Positions 1 to 12,627 of a stretch of DNA of 64,000 nucleotides are shown here, piece after piece. Below the pieces are notes generated by a model. That model was given only the letters and a program-made list of their open reading frames with translations. It was not told the DNA's origin and searched no databases. Each line of letters opens with the position of its first letter. The first letter of the stretch is position 1. Position numbers and translations under genes: made by a program. Source of the stretch: Hymenoscyphus infarciens (Eukaryota; Ascomycota; Leotiomycetes; Helotiales; Helotiaceae); assembly GCA_001414345.1 (NCBI GenBank), contig LLCB01000264.1:1-64000 (forward strand). Direction: 5' to 3'.

Positions 1-328
1 TAGTAGATATATATATCTACTACTAGTAAGAATCTAGTAGATATATATATCTACTAATACTAAAAGTTTAGTAGATATATATATCTACTAATACTAAAAG
101 TTTAGTAGATATATATATCTACTACTACTAAGAATTTAGTAGATATATATATCTACTAATACTAAGAGTTTAGTAGATATATATATCTACTAGTACTAAA
201 AGTTTAGTAGATATATATATCTACTACTAGTAAAAGTTTAGTAGATATATATATCTACTCCTAGTAAAAGTTTAGTAGATATATATATCTACTACTAGTA
301 AAAGTTTAGTAGATATATATATCTACTA
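1..328. repeat. 34-base tandem satellite of a 22-base palindrome
   Basis: Ten copies start at 1, 35, 69, 103, 137, 171, 205, 239, 273 and 307, exactly 34 bases apart. Each copy is a 22-base palindrome whose half-site is TAGTAGATATA, followed by a 12-base spacer that varies slightly (for example ACTAAAAGTT or CTAGTAAAAG cores). Only the copy at 239 has a changed last palindrome base. The array begins at the window edge, so it may extend further left. It ends abruptly at 328 in ordinary-composition sequence. The palindromes could extrude as cruciforms. I know of no named family. Confidence 0.95.
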
Positions 329-2085
329 GAAGGCTACGCTCCTTTCTTTACGAGGGCTGTATCTAAGCGTAAGATGTGGGCCTCGTTAGGGCCTCGTCGC
401 ATGCCTAAGGTGACCTTCTGACGCAAAACCCAAGTCGGAATAACAACATCACAAACAGTTCTTCGATGATCCGTATGTTCAGCCGGCACTGGTGGCTAGC
501 CTAGGTAACCACAAAATACGAACTATTTCGTTTACTTGTACCTATGCCGAGGATGCATTAACCTTACAGCTGTACTTATTTTTAGTAGCCGCATTGCTGC
601 TCCACCAATTTCACGACGTATTTAATGAGGGCTACATTATGACGGGAAATTGATAAAGGACTTGGATCCCAGCTGTGACTCGTTGTCCACTTTCGCAATT
701 TGGCCAGCTCTGAGGTTACGAAAGTCGAATTGTCATGTAACTCATGCTACGTCGGTAATAAAGGGAGTAAAGGTCAGAGAGTTGAAGAGGAAGGTCTCGT
801 CTCTCGCCTCTTTGTCTGTTGAGAAGGCGACCTGCATCTTGTACTCAGGTGCTCTTGCGAAAAAGGGGGCAATTATCCGCGCTTTTTCTTTTGTCTTGTT
901 GTTGTAATTTAACTAATCTAACTGTTTGTTTCTAGCATGGCCCCGCCCCTTTCCCGAGTTCCAGTTCCAGTTCCAGTTCCAGTTCAGCGGCCCGGGAAAT
1001 GCGGTGATCAATGGCTGATGTTGCACAGGAGAAAAGGCCCTGCGAGTGCCTGCGTAGGCCTGCGTTGGCCTGCAGAGATGCCCGCAATGGTAAGCCATGC
1101 ATGCCATAAGCAATAATACAGCAGTAGCGGTGGCATACTGGAAATGATTTGATGGCCAGCTCAGCTTGTTGCCGTGGCATTTTCATATTGCAGGTGTTGC
1201 ATGCATTACTAGGCCGGCCTGCGCTAGCAAGTAGGTAGCCAGACGATAGAGAAGCGGCCACACACTAAAGAACTGTAAGACGACCACATAGGACCACATA
1301 GGGACCGTGGGTAGGTTCGTAAGGTACTGAGTACGAGTAGTGGGCCATACTGTACATATTTGTACGAAGGAACGCCCACCCTCTCCTTCACCATCCCTTC
1401 CGCCACTCCTCAACTCCTCAGAGCGCCCTTCCCTCGCACTCTCGTCTTCTTGTACAAAAGTCGCTCCTTTGAGGTCCCTCCTTCCCTCCTTCCCCCCTTC
1501 CCTCCTCGAAGCAATCGCCATCGCCATCGCCATCGCCAGTCTCGCTCGTCTCCCGGATACCAAAAACAGACGAATCCCGCTCATCCCAGTCACCGCAGCT
1601 ACAGAGATCATCGGTTCCTACATACGCCGGGAACAAGTTGTTGTCCAACCTCACCGCCAGCACCACCCCAGCACAACGACAACAACATCCGGAGTGATCA
1701 ACTTATACTACTCGAGTCCACGACCCTTTTGGTGTTGTGACCGTCGGCAGGCAGTGAATGTGGTGGTGTTGTGAATCACCACCATCGCGGCATTCACCAT
1801 TAAATAAAGAGGGGCCTCATTTCCATTCCCGAGATCGATTCCTGGTCAATACTTGACACCTCACACAACTCCCGACATTCCCTCCCCAGAACTCCTGTCC
1901 AGCACACACGACACCTACAAGACGAATTACGATCCACTCCAACCTGACAACAAGAGGATTGCAGACAACTCCCGGCGACATCGCGAGCACGCATCGTCAT
2001 TTGAACGCCTCGAACTTTCCCCAACCCTCATGAGGCCAGCCCCGATATCGCCTCCTGAATCGAAAACCCTCACTCGACCGTCACC
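329..2085. other. Intergenic region and 5' leader, no gene supported
   Basis: I see no convincing coding region. Several overlapping ORFs on both strands are low-complexity and mutually exclusive. A GTTCCA hexamer run lies at about 958-983 and a GCCATC run at about 1515-1536. From about 1375 the plus strand is rich in C and T and looks like the promoter and leader of the gene starting at 2086. Confidence 0.6.
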
Positions 2086-3216
2086 ATGAAGGCCCGCCCA
2101 GTAGATCAAGTTGTCTTCGAGTACATGTTCCCGAAGCCCAAATCTACCGATCCTCAAAACTTCCAGGTTCTGCTTCAGCGATCACTCGTCCCAGAAGTTC
2201 GCCTTGAGACCCAGGCATTCTACGGGCATCTCTCCTCGCAAGAGGCCAAATACCCTGGACTCGATTACGCCTACCCTCCACATCGCGTCCGCCTTTCTCG
2301 ATTTCAATGGCACAGACGGCTATTCCGAGCATTCGACCATCTAAAACTCACCCCTAGTGAAATCGCAGGTTTGACAAAATGGGAAGGAACTAGATGGGCA
2401 AAGGAACGATTCGAACGCGAACAGGGAATTGTGATTCGGGACACAACGGGAGACGGCATTGAGCCATGGGTAGAGCCAGAAGACCGCGTTCCGACCGTGC
2501 CACAGGCTCATCGGGCAGAGGTTGAGGATATGGAGGATATACAAGAAGATGGCGAGTCTGATAACGAATTGGACGAAGACGAGGGCGAAGATTCCGAGGT
2601 CGAGATGCAAAGTGTAGGAGTCGAGCTCAACGAGCGGCTGCGAGCAGCAGTTGCCCAACGCGAGGCCGGCAATGTTGGAACCGTGATGGACGAAGAATGG
2701 GAACAATGGCTGAAGGAGGCAGCGGAAGCAGGTGGCCTGCCATTCTCAGATCTGACCCTGTCGCCAAATGCCAACATCGAGGGTACTAGACCTGCGGCTC
2801 GAATGGATCCACGAATGATGAACGCGGCAAGATTGGGCCAATGGCAACAAATTCCCGATTTCTTACACAATGTTGTCAGACAAAATATTGAGGCCCACAA
2901 CCGACGTATGGAGGACGCTGCGATCACATCCCCATCTAGTGCAGCATCAACAATATCGAGAAATGCGGCTGCGTTCCGTTCAGCACCAAGTCCGAGTTCC
3001 CGAACGAGAGCAGTTCCTGCAACCCCTTCTTCGCACACCGCCCCTTCGTGGGATTCGTCTCCCTCCTCGCAGAGACTCAACACCCACGTTCCTGATCAAT
3101 TCTCCCGACGAGAAATGTCAGGACTTTTGCCAACCAGTTCAGCATTGCGCCTGGGAACCTCGCCGAGAAGACCCAGCGGCCGAATCGGCACAACCAGAAG
3201 CGCTCCACAAAGTTGA
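2086..3216 (+). CDS. Conserved fungal protein of unknown function, 376 residues
   Basis: A single uninterrupted ORF with a good fungal start context (CACC before ATG). Residues 1-130 are well structured and rich in aromatic and charged residues (MFPKPKSTDP near the start, then YPPHRVRLSRFQWHRRLF, then GTRWAKERFEREQG). This block resembles a protein I associate with many Pezizomycotina genomes, but I know no named domain for it. Residues about 145-174 are very acidic. The C-terminal part is Ser/Pro/Arg-rich and probably disordered. No signal peptide or membrane segment is visible. The acidic and basic low-complexity parts would fit a nuclear protein, but that is inference. Confidence 0.85.
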   Translation: MKARPVDQVVFEYMFPKPKSTDPQNFQVLLQRSLVPEVRLETQAFYGHLSSQEAKYPGLDYAYPPHRVRLSRFQWHRRLFRAFDHLKLTPSEIAGLTKWEGTRWAKERFEREQGIVIRDTTGDGIEPWVEPEDRVPTVPQAHRAEVEDMEDIQEDGESDNELDEDEGEDSEVEMQSVGVELNERLRAAVAQREAGNVGTVMDEEWEQWLKEAAEAGGLPFSDLTLSPNANIEGTRPAARMDPRMMNAARLGQWQQIPDFLHNVVRQNIEAHNRRMEDAAITSPSSAASTISRNAAAFRSAPSPSSRTRAVPATPSSHTAPSWDSSPSSQRLNTHVPDQFSRREMSGLLPTSSALRLGTSPRRPSGRIGTTRSAPQS

Positions 3217-5446
3217 GTAACCCTCATATCGAGTCAAATTTTTCATTATGGGTCGATAGATGATAATGGCGCGAAAGGTCTGCTTTTTTCGTTGGGAAAA
3301 TAACCTTGGCTGGGCCATATACCATTTGCTTTTATACGGCGTTCTTTTCATGAACACGGCGTTTCATTTAGCAAGGAGTTTCATTCGGCTTTTTTTCTCA
3401 TCAGATACACGGGGTTGAATTTGCACCCGCGCGGGGCTTCCTTGAGGTTGTGTTGTTTTCGTCTGCCCTTATATGCACAAAAGTGATTCCTACTTTGCAT
3501 CTTGATCAATTCTGAAGGGGGGGGGGGAGAAGAAAGTGGTCGGGGGACATGTGGATAGGAAATATGGGTTTGTTATTTGACAAGCTAATGGGATGGAGGG
3601 AAAACGTAGCATGGTGGTACATATGGGCATTTTCCAGTATCCTCTTCTATTTCTCAGGAAGGGGCTCTAGAGGGCAATTCCGGGGGACACATGGATAGGA
3701 AGAAAGATACGTCGAGGGGACAGAATACTGTAGTGTTCTTTCTCCTCTTTTAATTTCTTCTCTAAAGGATTTTTTTTTTACAGAATACAGATAGGCAGAC
3801 AAAGGAAGCCAAGGTTAGGGAGAACGAATTTTTTGGGGCTGGATGGATGGGTTGGGTGGGATAACTTTACATGGGATTAATCTGGGCTGCTGCTGCTTCT
3901 CTTTTTCACTTTTTTAGCGGAATGCAAAAGTAAATGATGAATACAATATTTGGTTCTGCCTTCTAGTCTCGTTCTTTTGATGGACGAGTTTTTGCTCAGA
4001 TTTGGGATTTGATTTTGTGAGTTTCTTGTCGTCATTTGGAGAAACTTACCCTCTAGTTTTGCAGTTCTACCGTGGTCCTGTCGTCAGATTTTTGTCAGCA
4101 CATTACCCACAGATTCCGTGTCTTCCGCGATGGTTTCTACGATGTACCGTCGCATTCCCCGATATTTTGTATGCGCTAAGCAGGCAATCATGGCTACGTC
4201 GAGCTTCGGTATTTTGTTCCTCGGGTTGCTTATGTAACCATTGGCTTGGGGATAGTACTGGCGTTTGGTGGATTGAAGGGAGTTCGTTTCTTTCCTGGAG
4301 CGTGTTTGTTCGAAGGAGCGAGAAAGTCTAGGACTGTTAGAAATATTGTTTGAGAAGGCTTAGAAGAATCGGGGTTAATTTGGAGAGTCGATTCTTTGAT
4401 TATCTTGAAGCTTCTCGCACAATAATTGCCTAGGAAGCTAGTACACACAGCAGCAAACAGTCCTCCAGCTTGTTCGGACCATAGTTCTGTGCGATGTTGA
4501 GGCAACTTGGTGTATTGGAGATTTGGCATCCGAGGGTTTGGACTTGGAAGGAATTTGATGAGAGAAGTGCTCTTATATCTATGTTGGTAGGATGAGTATT
4601 GAAGCTACCCTGCTCACGATTTTAAATCGTTCTTTTTCTTGAGGCTGTATCCTCAAAAGTAGCTAGTCCGGAAATCACCACGTATCTTTCACAATCGGAT
4701 TTAGATAAATTAAAGCTTAGCAAACAAAAGAACCTTCTCGGTAAGGAATGGGGCATAAAATCATTTCGACAAGACTTATTTTCTTCTGGAAGGCTCGTAA
4801 AAAAAGGTTGTACGTACAAGAGGCACAGCACAGCACTGTGAGCGTGGAACTAGACAGGGCTCCACTGCTACCCTAACAACCAATGTACCTGCCTTGTCTT
4901 AACGGGGGCGGGGGATCTGGATGACATAATAGGCGAGATGTATACGTTGGGTAGATGAGGGGGGTTTTTTTGGGACAGCAATTTTTGATTAAGCAGCCGG
5001 GAAGCTTTGCTAGTACGGGGAGGAGCACTAGAGTGAGTAGCTGTCAAGATATTGTAGCCAAGGATACGCCTGTTGATGTAATTATTGCTAAGAGGGATAT
5101 AACTATTGTTGGTTTCTTTGGTTGAGTCGCACCAAAAGGGGGTTAAAAAGCGAGGCTGAAGAGTGGCTTAGGAAGCTTAATCTAGAGAATAGAAGCTATG
5201 AATCCTGTTTGTGTCAGAATAAGAAAAGATACTTGAAAAGGCAAGTGCTCTGTGTAACAGGACTGGATCGTACCGTAGTATAAGCCGTCAGAACAAAACA
5301 AAATATAAAGCATGACTAAAGACCCCTTGTTCTTCGTTGATTTATATGTCTGTGTTTCATATCATTTTTTTCATGTTCCTTGAACTTTTTCAGAAAGTAT
5401 ACCTACTTAAAATAGAGAATCTTTACGTTGTCTCTAGTAAAAGAAA
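3217..5446. other. Intergenic region without a supported gene
   Basis: Ordinary-composition non-coding sequence that becomes AT-rich towards 5400. It contains a G9 run near 3517 and two copies of a GGGGGACAYRTGGATAGGAA-like 20-mer, at about 3542 and 3682. Small ORFs at 4002-4331 (plus) and 4230-4529 (minus) overlap each other and show no recognisable domain, so I do not call them. Confidence 0.5.
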
Positions 5447-5491
5447 TAAGTAGAGTAGAGTAGAGTAGTGACTACTACTCTACTCTACTTA
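5447..5491. repeat. Near-perfect hairpin made of GTAGA/TCTAC repeats
   Basis: The arm TAAGTAGAGTAGAGTAGAGT is followed at once by ACTACTACTCTACTCTACTTA, giving a foldback of about 45 bases. A matching CTCTACTCTACTCTACTTA occurs in inverted orientation near 12982-13000, at the far end of the copia-bearing block. The two probably mark the ends of an older inverted-repeat element. Confidence 0.7.
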
Positions 5492-6398
5492 TACTACTCT
5501 AAGTAACTCTAAGTAGTACACTAAGTATTCGAGCTATATCAGGCTAGACGAGGCTAAGGCTCGAGCCGAGGCTTAGATTAGTATCAAAGTAGCGCTCTAG
5601 AGCTACTAGGAGCTTAAGCGAGATCACTTTTCTACTCTATTTATAACGTAACTCCTTTAATAATAGCTTTGATAATTTAGCTCTTAATTATATAATAATA
5701 AATACAAGTACTTACTATATTTAACTAGTATTATTACTAATATTAAGCTTTATTAGCTTTGTAAATACTTAGACTATGATTAGTCTAAAAGGCTAGAGTC
5801 TTTATCTAGAAAAAGAGACTAAAGAAGAATAAAAGAAGAGAGAAGAGAAGAAGAAGTAAGAGGTAGCTATTAAGAGAGCTAAAGAGAATAACTTTAAAGA
5901 CAACTATTTTATACTTTAGTTAGTTTATTATTTATTTTAATAGTAACTAATATAACTACTACTTTTTTAATTATTAAAGATAGAAAAGCTACCTAATTAA
6001 TTTATTTCTAATAGAAATATTACTTTTATACTATTTATTTATTTTATATACTCCTAGTACGTTTTTTAGTATAAGTAAAATAGTAGTATTTCTATTAGAA
6101 ATAAAATAGTAGTATTTATATTAGTTACTATTTACTCTTTTTAGGTGAATCCTCGCCTAAAAATAGTGAATAGTGACTGAGTATATACGGAATTAAAGAC
6201 CTTCTCTAAGTAAAGATAGTTCGAGAAATAATACTAAAACAAGCTTAATAATATTATATACGCCGTTACGATTCTAGAGAGTAAATAGTAGTCGGTCTCG
6301 AGGTCGGCTATCGGTTAGGAGTATTGAAGAGGCAACCTCTAGATATAGCTTACGAAGTAGAAAGTAGGTAGATTTATTTGATTTATTGATTTTTTAGT
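5492..6398. repeat. Left part of an older inverted-repeat element split by the copia insertion
   Basis: AT-rich and stop-filled. Positions about 5965-6045 are the inverted complement of about 12795-12880 on the other side of the retrotransposon; the shared core is TTAATTATTAAAGAYAGAAA followed by CCACCTAATTAATTTATTTCT in less mutated form. Within the left arm a second small inverted repeat (about 6025-6100) carries ATTTCTATTAGAAAT-type palindromes. The mismatches are mostly C/T and G/A, as expected from RIP. Confidence 0.65.
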
Positions 6399-6403
6399 AT
6401 ATT

Positions 6404-6575
6404 TGTCGGTATATATATTCAAGGGGTAAATAGCGATTCGGATTAGTATACGTGAGTATATATGCACTCGCTTAGAGGCTACTTAAGTAGGTATCGTAGC
6501 TAGCTTTACTTGGTATATATAAACGATAATATAACTCTTTTTATATTACTTTTATAACTATAAGTTATACTAACA
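6404..6575 (+). repeat. 5' LTR of the copia element
   Basis: Begins TGTCGGTATATA and ends ACTAACA, the TG...CA form. It is the same length as the 3' LTR. By hand alignment the two differ at about 20 positions, all of them transitions. Confidence 0.92.
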
Positions 6576-9500
6576 CTAATTAGTAGACGTATAGATTAGA
6601 TACTTAGTTACTTTATATATTTCTACTATAAGTATACTTATATAAAAGTAAACTTAATATTACTAGTAGACTCCCCTTCTCTAATTACAACTCCTTCTAA
6701 TATTTAAATTTATAATAAATAGTAAACGCTTCTTAATATAGGAAGTACTAATTACTAATACTAACCTTCTATTATCTTCTAAGATAATTTATACTCTTTA
6801 AGACACTTATTCACTTAAAACCTAATATCTCTTTTACCTACTAAGTAAAGTATAAACAGACTTTCGATAATATCTAAATTTAATTTAAGTAATAATAACA
6901 TCTATAACATCTATAATATCTATAATATAATAGACACGCTAGCACCGATTCCAACGACTTTAGAGGCTTTAACTTCGGTACTAAAAGAAGCTTTAAAGCT
7001 AGTACTAAAGCTAAAGTTAATATAAATAGAAGAGACGATTTTTATAGCTAAATAAGAAGAGGAGTATACTAAAAGAGAGAATAAAGACCTTCTTCTTTAA
7101 AACGAATTTTAAGTAGACTTTAAAGGATAGGATTAAGATAAATTTACTAAAATCTACTAATCTACTACTACTAAGTTATAATAAATACTTTATAAAAGAG
7201 GTATATAAGTTAAGATAGATAGATATAAGATACTTATATCTTAAGTACTATATAACACTACTACTAAGGTTAACCTAACTAAGTAGTTAGATAAAGAGTT
7301 AAAAGATATAGTATTAAGAAGAGCTAATACTAAAGAATTTAGATCCTATTATAAATATATAATAGAATATACTAAAAGACAATAAAAGCTATAGTAATAA
7401 CAACCTTAATAATAATAACCTCTAGCTAAAAATATTACTTAAAACACCTAATCTAAGATAAAGGCTAGAGATAAAGCTTTATAAGCATCTACTATATAAT
7501 AATAATAATAATAACAACTAATATTATTATAATAACCGATATTATTATAATAACTAATATCGTTATAATAACTAATACTTTTAACGACTTCAATCCTACT
7601 AACTAAAAGGAAAGACTTAAGTAATCTAATATAACTTCTAATCTAACTTTTAGGTCTACTAAAAGATAACTAAACCTCTTTCTTTATATTCTATTAATTT
7701 AACGAAGATACTAGTAGTAACGATTTCAATAATACCTCTAGGTATCTAGAACATAATTAGTAATAAGATAATTATAATAGAAGGCTACTAGTATAAATAA
7801 ATATAGTATATTTTAAAGATAAATTACCTTTTTAAAGTTTAAAGAGTTAAGACTACTCTTATATATTAGGTACTCTTATAAAAGTATATAAGAATAATTA
7901 AAAGTATAGTAGAAAAGAAGATAACTTTATAATTAAAGTTATAATATTTAAGAATATATATAAGAGGAGTAGAGTATTACTAGCAATTTACTCTCTTACC
8001 TTCTCTACTATACTAAAAGGCAACGCTTTAAATTACTTTTATATTATACTTTTTAATAAAAACAACAATTAATCTTTTAAAGTTTTATTTATATTTATAT
8101 AATAATACTTTAAAGATAAACTTTATAAAAGAGGCTAATTATCTAAGTAGAATAATATTAATTTATAAGAGATAATTCAAGTATCTAGAATATTAATATT
8201 ATAGTACTTTAAGAATATATTATTAAAACTTAATTTACTAAGATTTTCCCTTTCTACTAACTTTTATACTAATAGTTAGTTTTTAAATAAGCTAATTTTA
8301 GTGTGTAAAAAGGTCTTAGATTATACTATTATAATATTAACCTTACTCTAAGACTCTTCGATTTCTAATACTATTACTCTTTTATAAAGTTTAATCTAAT
8401 CTTATATAAAAGTCTACTTAGAGATAGTTATAAATAAAACTATAATAACTAAGAGGTACTTTTATAAGAGTAGATAATATAGTATAAATAAATTTAATAA
8501 TATAGATTGATATAAGAAGAAGAGGACGTGTTATATATATAGAAAGAATAACTATTTATCTTAGAATTATAGTTAAGAAGAGTAAGACTATTACTTTACT
8601 AAATAGACTAATAAGAATTCTAGATACTTTAAAGGTAAGTAAGATAAGTATACTAGAAAGGTGTATAATACTAATATAGTATATACTTAGAGTATTTAAG
8701 AGGAAGAGATATTAGAGACACTTTAAGCTATTACTCTATTAAAAGAAGATAGTTACTTATTAAATACTAGCTTAGATAATAAAGTTATCTATTATAATAT
8801 TACTTTTATAGGATTTATTAACGATTTAAATACTAAATAACTTACTATAAATTTGATAAGTTTAGTATAAAAACACACTATTAATAGATATATCTTATAA
8901 AACCTAAATAACCTAAATAATACTTCTAATATTATATACGAATTTATAGAGAAGGTATTTATAATAATAGCTAAAAGATATATAAAAGAGAACTTCTTTA
9001 ATATAATAATTAATACTAGAGTAGCTTAAAAGTTAAGTATAAGATATAACTAATATCTTATATATATTAGACTTATTAAAAGCGTCTTAATTAACGAAGA
9101 TATAAAAGGTTAATTCAATATCTAGTTTAATAAGGGATATACTCTATTTTTAAGATCGATAACAGTCGACATACTAATTAGAAGAGTTAAATTCTATATA
9201 GTATAATCTAATACCCCTTTTATCTTTTATATTAATAATATAAATAACCTAAATATTACTTTAAATAATCTTTAAAACGTACTTATCTAAGAGAATAAGA
9301 AAGAGATAGAAGTTAAGAGGTTCTCTATTATATAACGATTTAGATACCCTTTTCTACTCTAGAATAAAGCTATATATAACTTTATATAAGAGTACTTAAC
9401 ATTTCTTATAGATATTAATATTTAATAACTTTATAAGCGATTTAGCTACTTATTAGTATTAAGATTATAACGTGTACTAGAAAGAGCTAGGTATTATATT

Positions 9501-12450
9501 AACTAAGGCATTTTTTAATATCTTACTAAATTTTATAAATACTATTAAAAGTATAGAAGTTTATCTAGCTAATTTAAGTTTACTTTTTATAATAACTTTA
9601 AATTTAATTATAATATTTTAATTAATACTTTCTTTCTTAATAAGTAAGCAGTCTTATACTATATAGACGAAGTAATAAGGTATTAAGTAGGTAACTTTTT
9701 ACTAGATATAAAAGTAATAACTATATAAGAGGTTTTCTAAAGATATTAGATTAATATATATCTTAGACCTTCTAATTATATTATTATAGATATTAAGATA
9801 AACTTTATTAGAAAGGACTTTATATACTCTGCTACTAGAATAAGTACTATAGTAAAAACTATACTAGTTAAGATATATAATTCAATTAGTATAGTAGAAT
9901 ATTACTATAGACCGATTTAATAAGTATACGATATTATATATAAATAAGAGCTATATCTCTTATAAAGTTTAGTACTTTAAATAGCCTTTAAAGTAATTAA
10001 TAATATAGTAGGCCTAAATAGACTAGTCTCTACTCTATTAGTATATAGGACATATACTTAAATAACTATAACTAATACATCTTTATAACTAATTTCTATA
10101 AGATCTAAGACTTATAAAAAGGCTACTTAAGAGATATAAAAGTAGATTGTATCCTATTAAGTTAAAGAAGCTCTTAATATATAAAATAGACTAATTAACT
10201 AAGTTAAGAACTTACTCTTAAATTTAGACGTTTTAGTATAGAGAGAGTATATAAAGTCTTAGATAAGACCTTTTATTTTTTAAGGAATCGAGAATAAAGA
10301 CTATATTATAGTACTATTAAGCAGTTTTATAAAGTTTTAATCTATAGTTATAAAGCTATACTTTATTAAAACTTCTAAAACTTCTAAAATAGTACTAGTA
10401 ACTAAGGAAGTTTCTAATATAGTACTGTCTAAAACGATACTATAACCTTATAAAAAAGAGAGAACTTTTAAGTAATAGAGTAGGTAAGATATTAAATAAT
10501 ATTTACCTTCCTTCTAATACTAACTTTAATAGTTATAAATCCGCTAAAACACTGATATTCTAGAAACTATACTAGAACCTCTCTAGAAGCGTAGACGTAG
10601 ATAGCCCTAAAAGCATCTAAGGCTTTTAAGTAATATTAAAGTATTATTCTAGTAGTTAGACACTCTTATTAATAATATCAACTATATTACTCTTAAGAAT
10701 ATTAAAACCTTTCTTACTAATTTAAGTAAACCTTATAATATTAAAGTCTTTATAGCTAATAATAGTATAATATATATTAAATTATAATAAAAGAAGATTA
10801 ATAGATTAACTAATTATAGTGTTTTTAAGATTATTATCTAGAAGGAATTACCTCTTAATACTAGAATATTTAGATTATGCTTTATAAATAATATTAAATT
10901 TAAAGATATAATACTTACTTTTGTAAAGTTAAGATTAGTTATCTAAGTATATAATAATACTAGGAAATTACTAGTACTTACCTAGGCGCCTACTATTTAG
11001 AGAGTAAGCTAGAGAATAATTCTTATACTTATTATAATACTTCTAAGCTTACGAGTATTTATTTAAGATATTATATAAGTATATATATAATTGTTAACTA
11101 ACTTAAATTAGAAATTCTTTATATACTCTTCTAAAAGTTATTTCTAATAGATAGATATATTCTTTAAGATAATTAAACTACTATATAGTATTCTAGAAGC
11201 TAGTAATTACTGGTTTATAACGTACTATAAATACTATATTATAAGGCTTATAATAGAATAGTTAACTTTTAACCTCTGTCTTTTATATATTAAATTATAC
11301 TAGTATAATAAGTAAGTAAAGTTAAATACCTCTTTTAGTATAGTAGGCTTTTAAACTAATAATACTCTTATACTTACTAATAACGCTTTTATTGATAAAG
11401 AAGAGCTTACTATTAACGAAGCTAGATTTATGTCTAAGGAGAGAGAAGAGCTTACTATTAACTATTTAATTAAATTTAATAGAGGGCTAATTACTAAGTA
11501 TTATAATAGCTCTATATCTCTTACTTAGGATTATATAAAATACTTAGATTTAGTATAAAAGGTTCTATCTAAGATATCTAATATAAAAGAGATATTATGT
11601 ATAGTAGATACTAAAGATTAATATATTATATAATATGCTAGAGAGGTATACTTGGCTATAGTATCCTAGCCTAAGGCTGCTTTTAACTTATTATATACTA
11701 CTTAAACTATTGATTCTTAAGATAACGATATTTTACTTCTTAATAAGCGAATTTAATAGTAAATTAATAATCTCTTAAGAGGACTTAAATTTATTAAATT
11801 AGATAAATCTTTTTTAAAGTTATACGCTTTTACTAATAGATTATTTATTAATAATAAGGACTTATTATTATAAATTAGTTATATTATTACTTTTATAGAT
11901 AAAGATAATAATACTAATATCTTATATTAGTCTTCTACTAAATATAAGAGAGTTACTTACAGTGTTTTAGTATTAGAATTATATATAATAAGCTTTAGAT
12001 TTAACATTATAGCTTTAATAAAATCGACTTTTAAAAGTATTTTAGGATTTAAGGTACTACTTATAGTATATACTAATTTAAAGTCTATTTATAAATATAT
12101 AGCTAAATTAGGTATAACTAAGGAGAAGCGACTAATAATTAACATTATATATCTATAAGAAGCATATAAATTAAGAGAGATTAATAAGATTAAATAGATT
12201 AATAGTAAGAGTAATCTTATAGATACTATAACTAAAAAGGGTTATTATAATACTCTATAAAAGTTAATTAATACTAATAAGCTAGATATTAACCTTATAG
12301 AGTAGGTAGAACGAAATAAGAGATAATAAGGGACTGAAATAGAGCTTTCTTATTAGTCGAGGATAGGGAATAGAGGGCTCTAATTAGTTAGATCAGATAT
12401 GTGATTTTTAATAGTTTTAAGTAACTTCTGTTATTTTAAAGAAGTACTAG

Positions 12451-12622
12451 TGTTGGTATATATATTTAAGAGGTAAATAGCGATTCGGATTAGTATACGT
12501 AGGTATACGTATACTCGCTTAGAGGCTACTTAAGTAGGCATCGTAGCTAGCTTTACTCGGTATATACGAACGATAATATAACTCTTTTTGTATCGCTTTT
12601 ATGACTATAAGTCATATTAATA
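12451..12622 (+). repeat. 3' LTR of the copia element
   Basis: Begins TGTTGGTATATA and ends ATTAATA, in which the terminal CA has become TA. It is followed by the ATATT target duplication. I see no clear polypurine tract before it, probably because of RIP. Confidence 0.92.
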
Positions 12623-12627
12623 ATATT

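Larger units (their letters stand above)
6404..12622 (+). mobile_element. Ty1/copia LTR retrotransposon, RIP-degraded, 6219 bases
   Basis: Two 172-base LTRs in direct orientation (6404-6575 and 12451-12622) bracket the element. The 5-base duplication ATATT lies directly outside both ends (6399-6403 and 12623-12627). The interior is AT-rich with stops in all frames, but plus-strand remnants are readable: a gag zinc-knuckle relic near 8520-8585, and a copia-type RNase H relic near 11930-12300 containing SSTKYKRVTYSVL, LYAISF, TNLKSIY and EWVERNK. Gag, protease, integrase and RT would be expected in that order in the copia family, and RNase H is the last domain here. Every open frame is broken, so the copy cannot be autonomous. 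Confidence 0.92.

Noticed and set aside
1..328. CRISPR-like regular array or telomere
   Set aside because: Repeats and spacers are both nearly constant, the repeat is a full palindrome, and the unit is not a TTAGGG-type telomere; eukaryotic context excludes CRISPR.
1183..1774. Overlapping ORFs on both strands before the first gene
   Set aside because: Open only because of CATCGC and TC repeats; no domain and they contradict each other.
4002..4331. 109-codon ORF, possibly a secreted or membrane protein
   Set aside because: No coherent signal peptide, no family, and an equally long ORF overlaps on the other strand.
8000..12400. Active retrotransposon
   Set aside because: Stops occur in every frame and the only readable protein parts are short relics.
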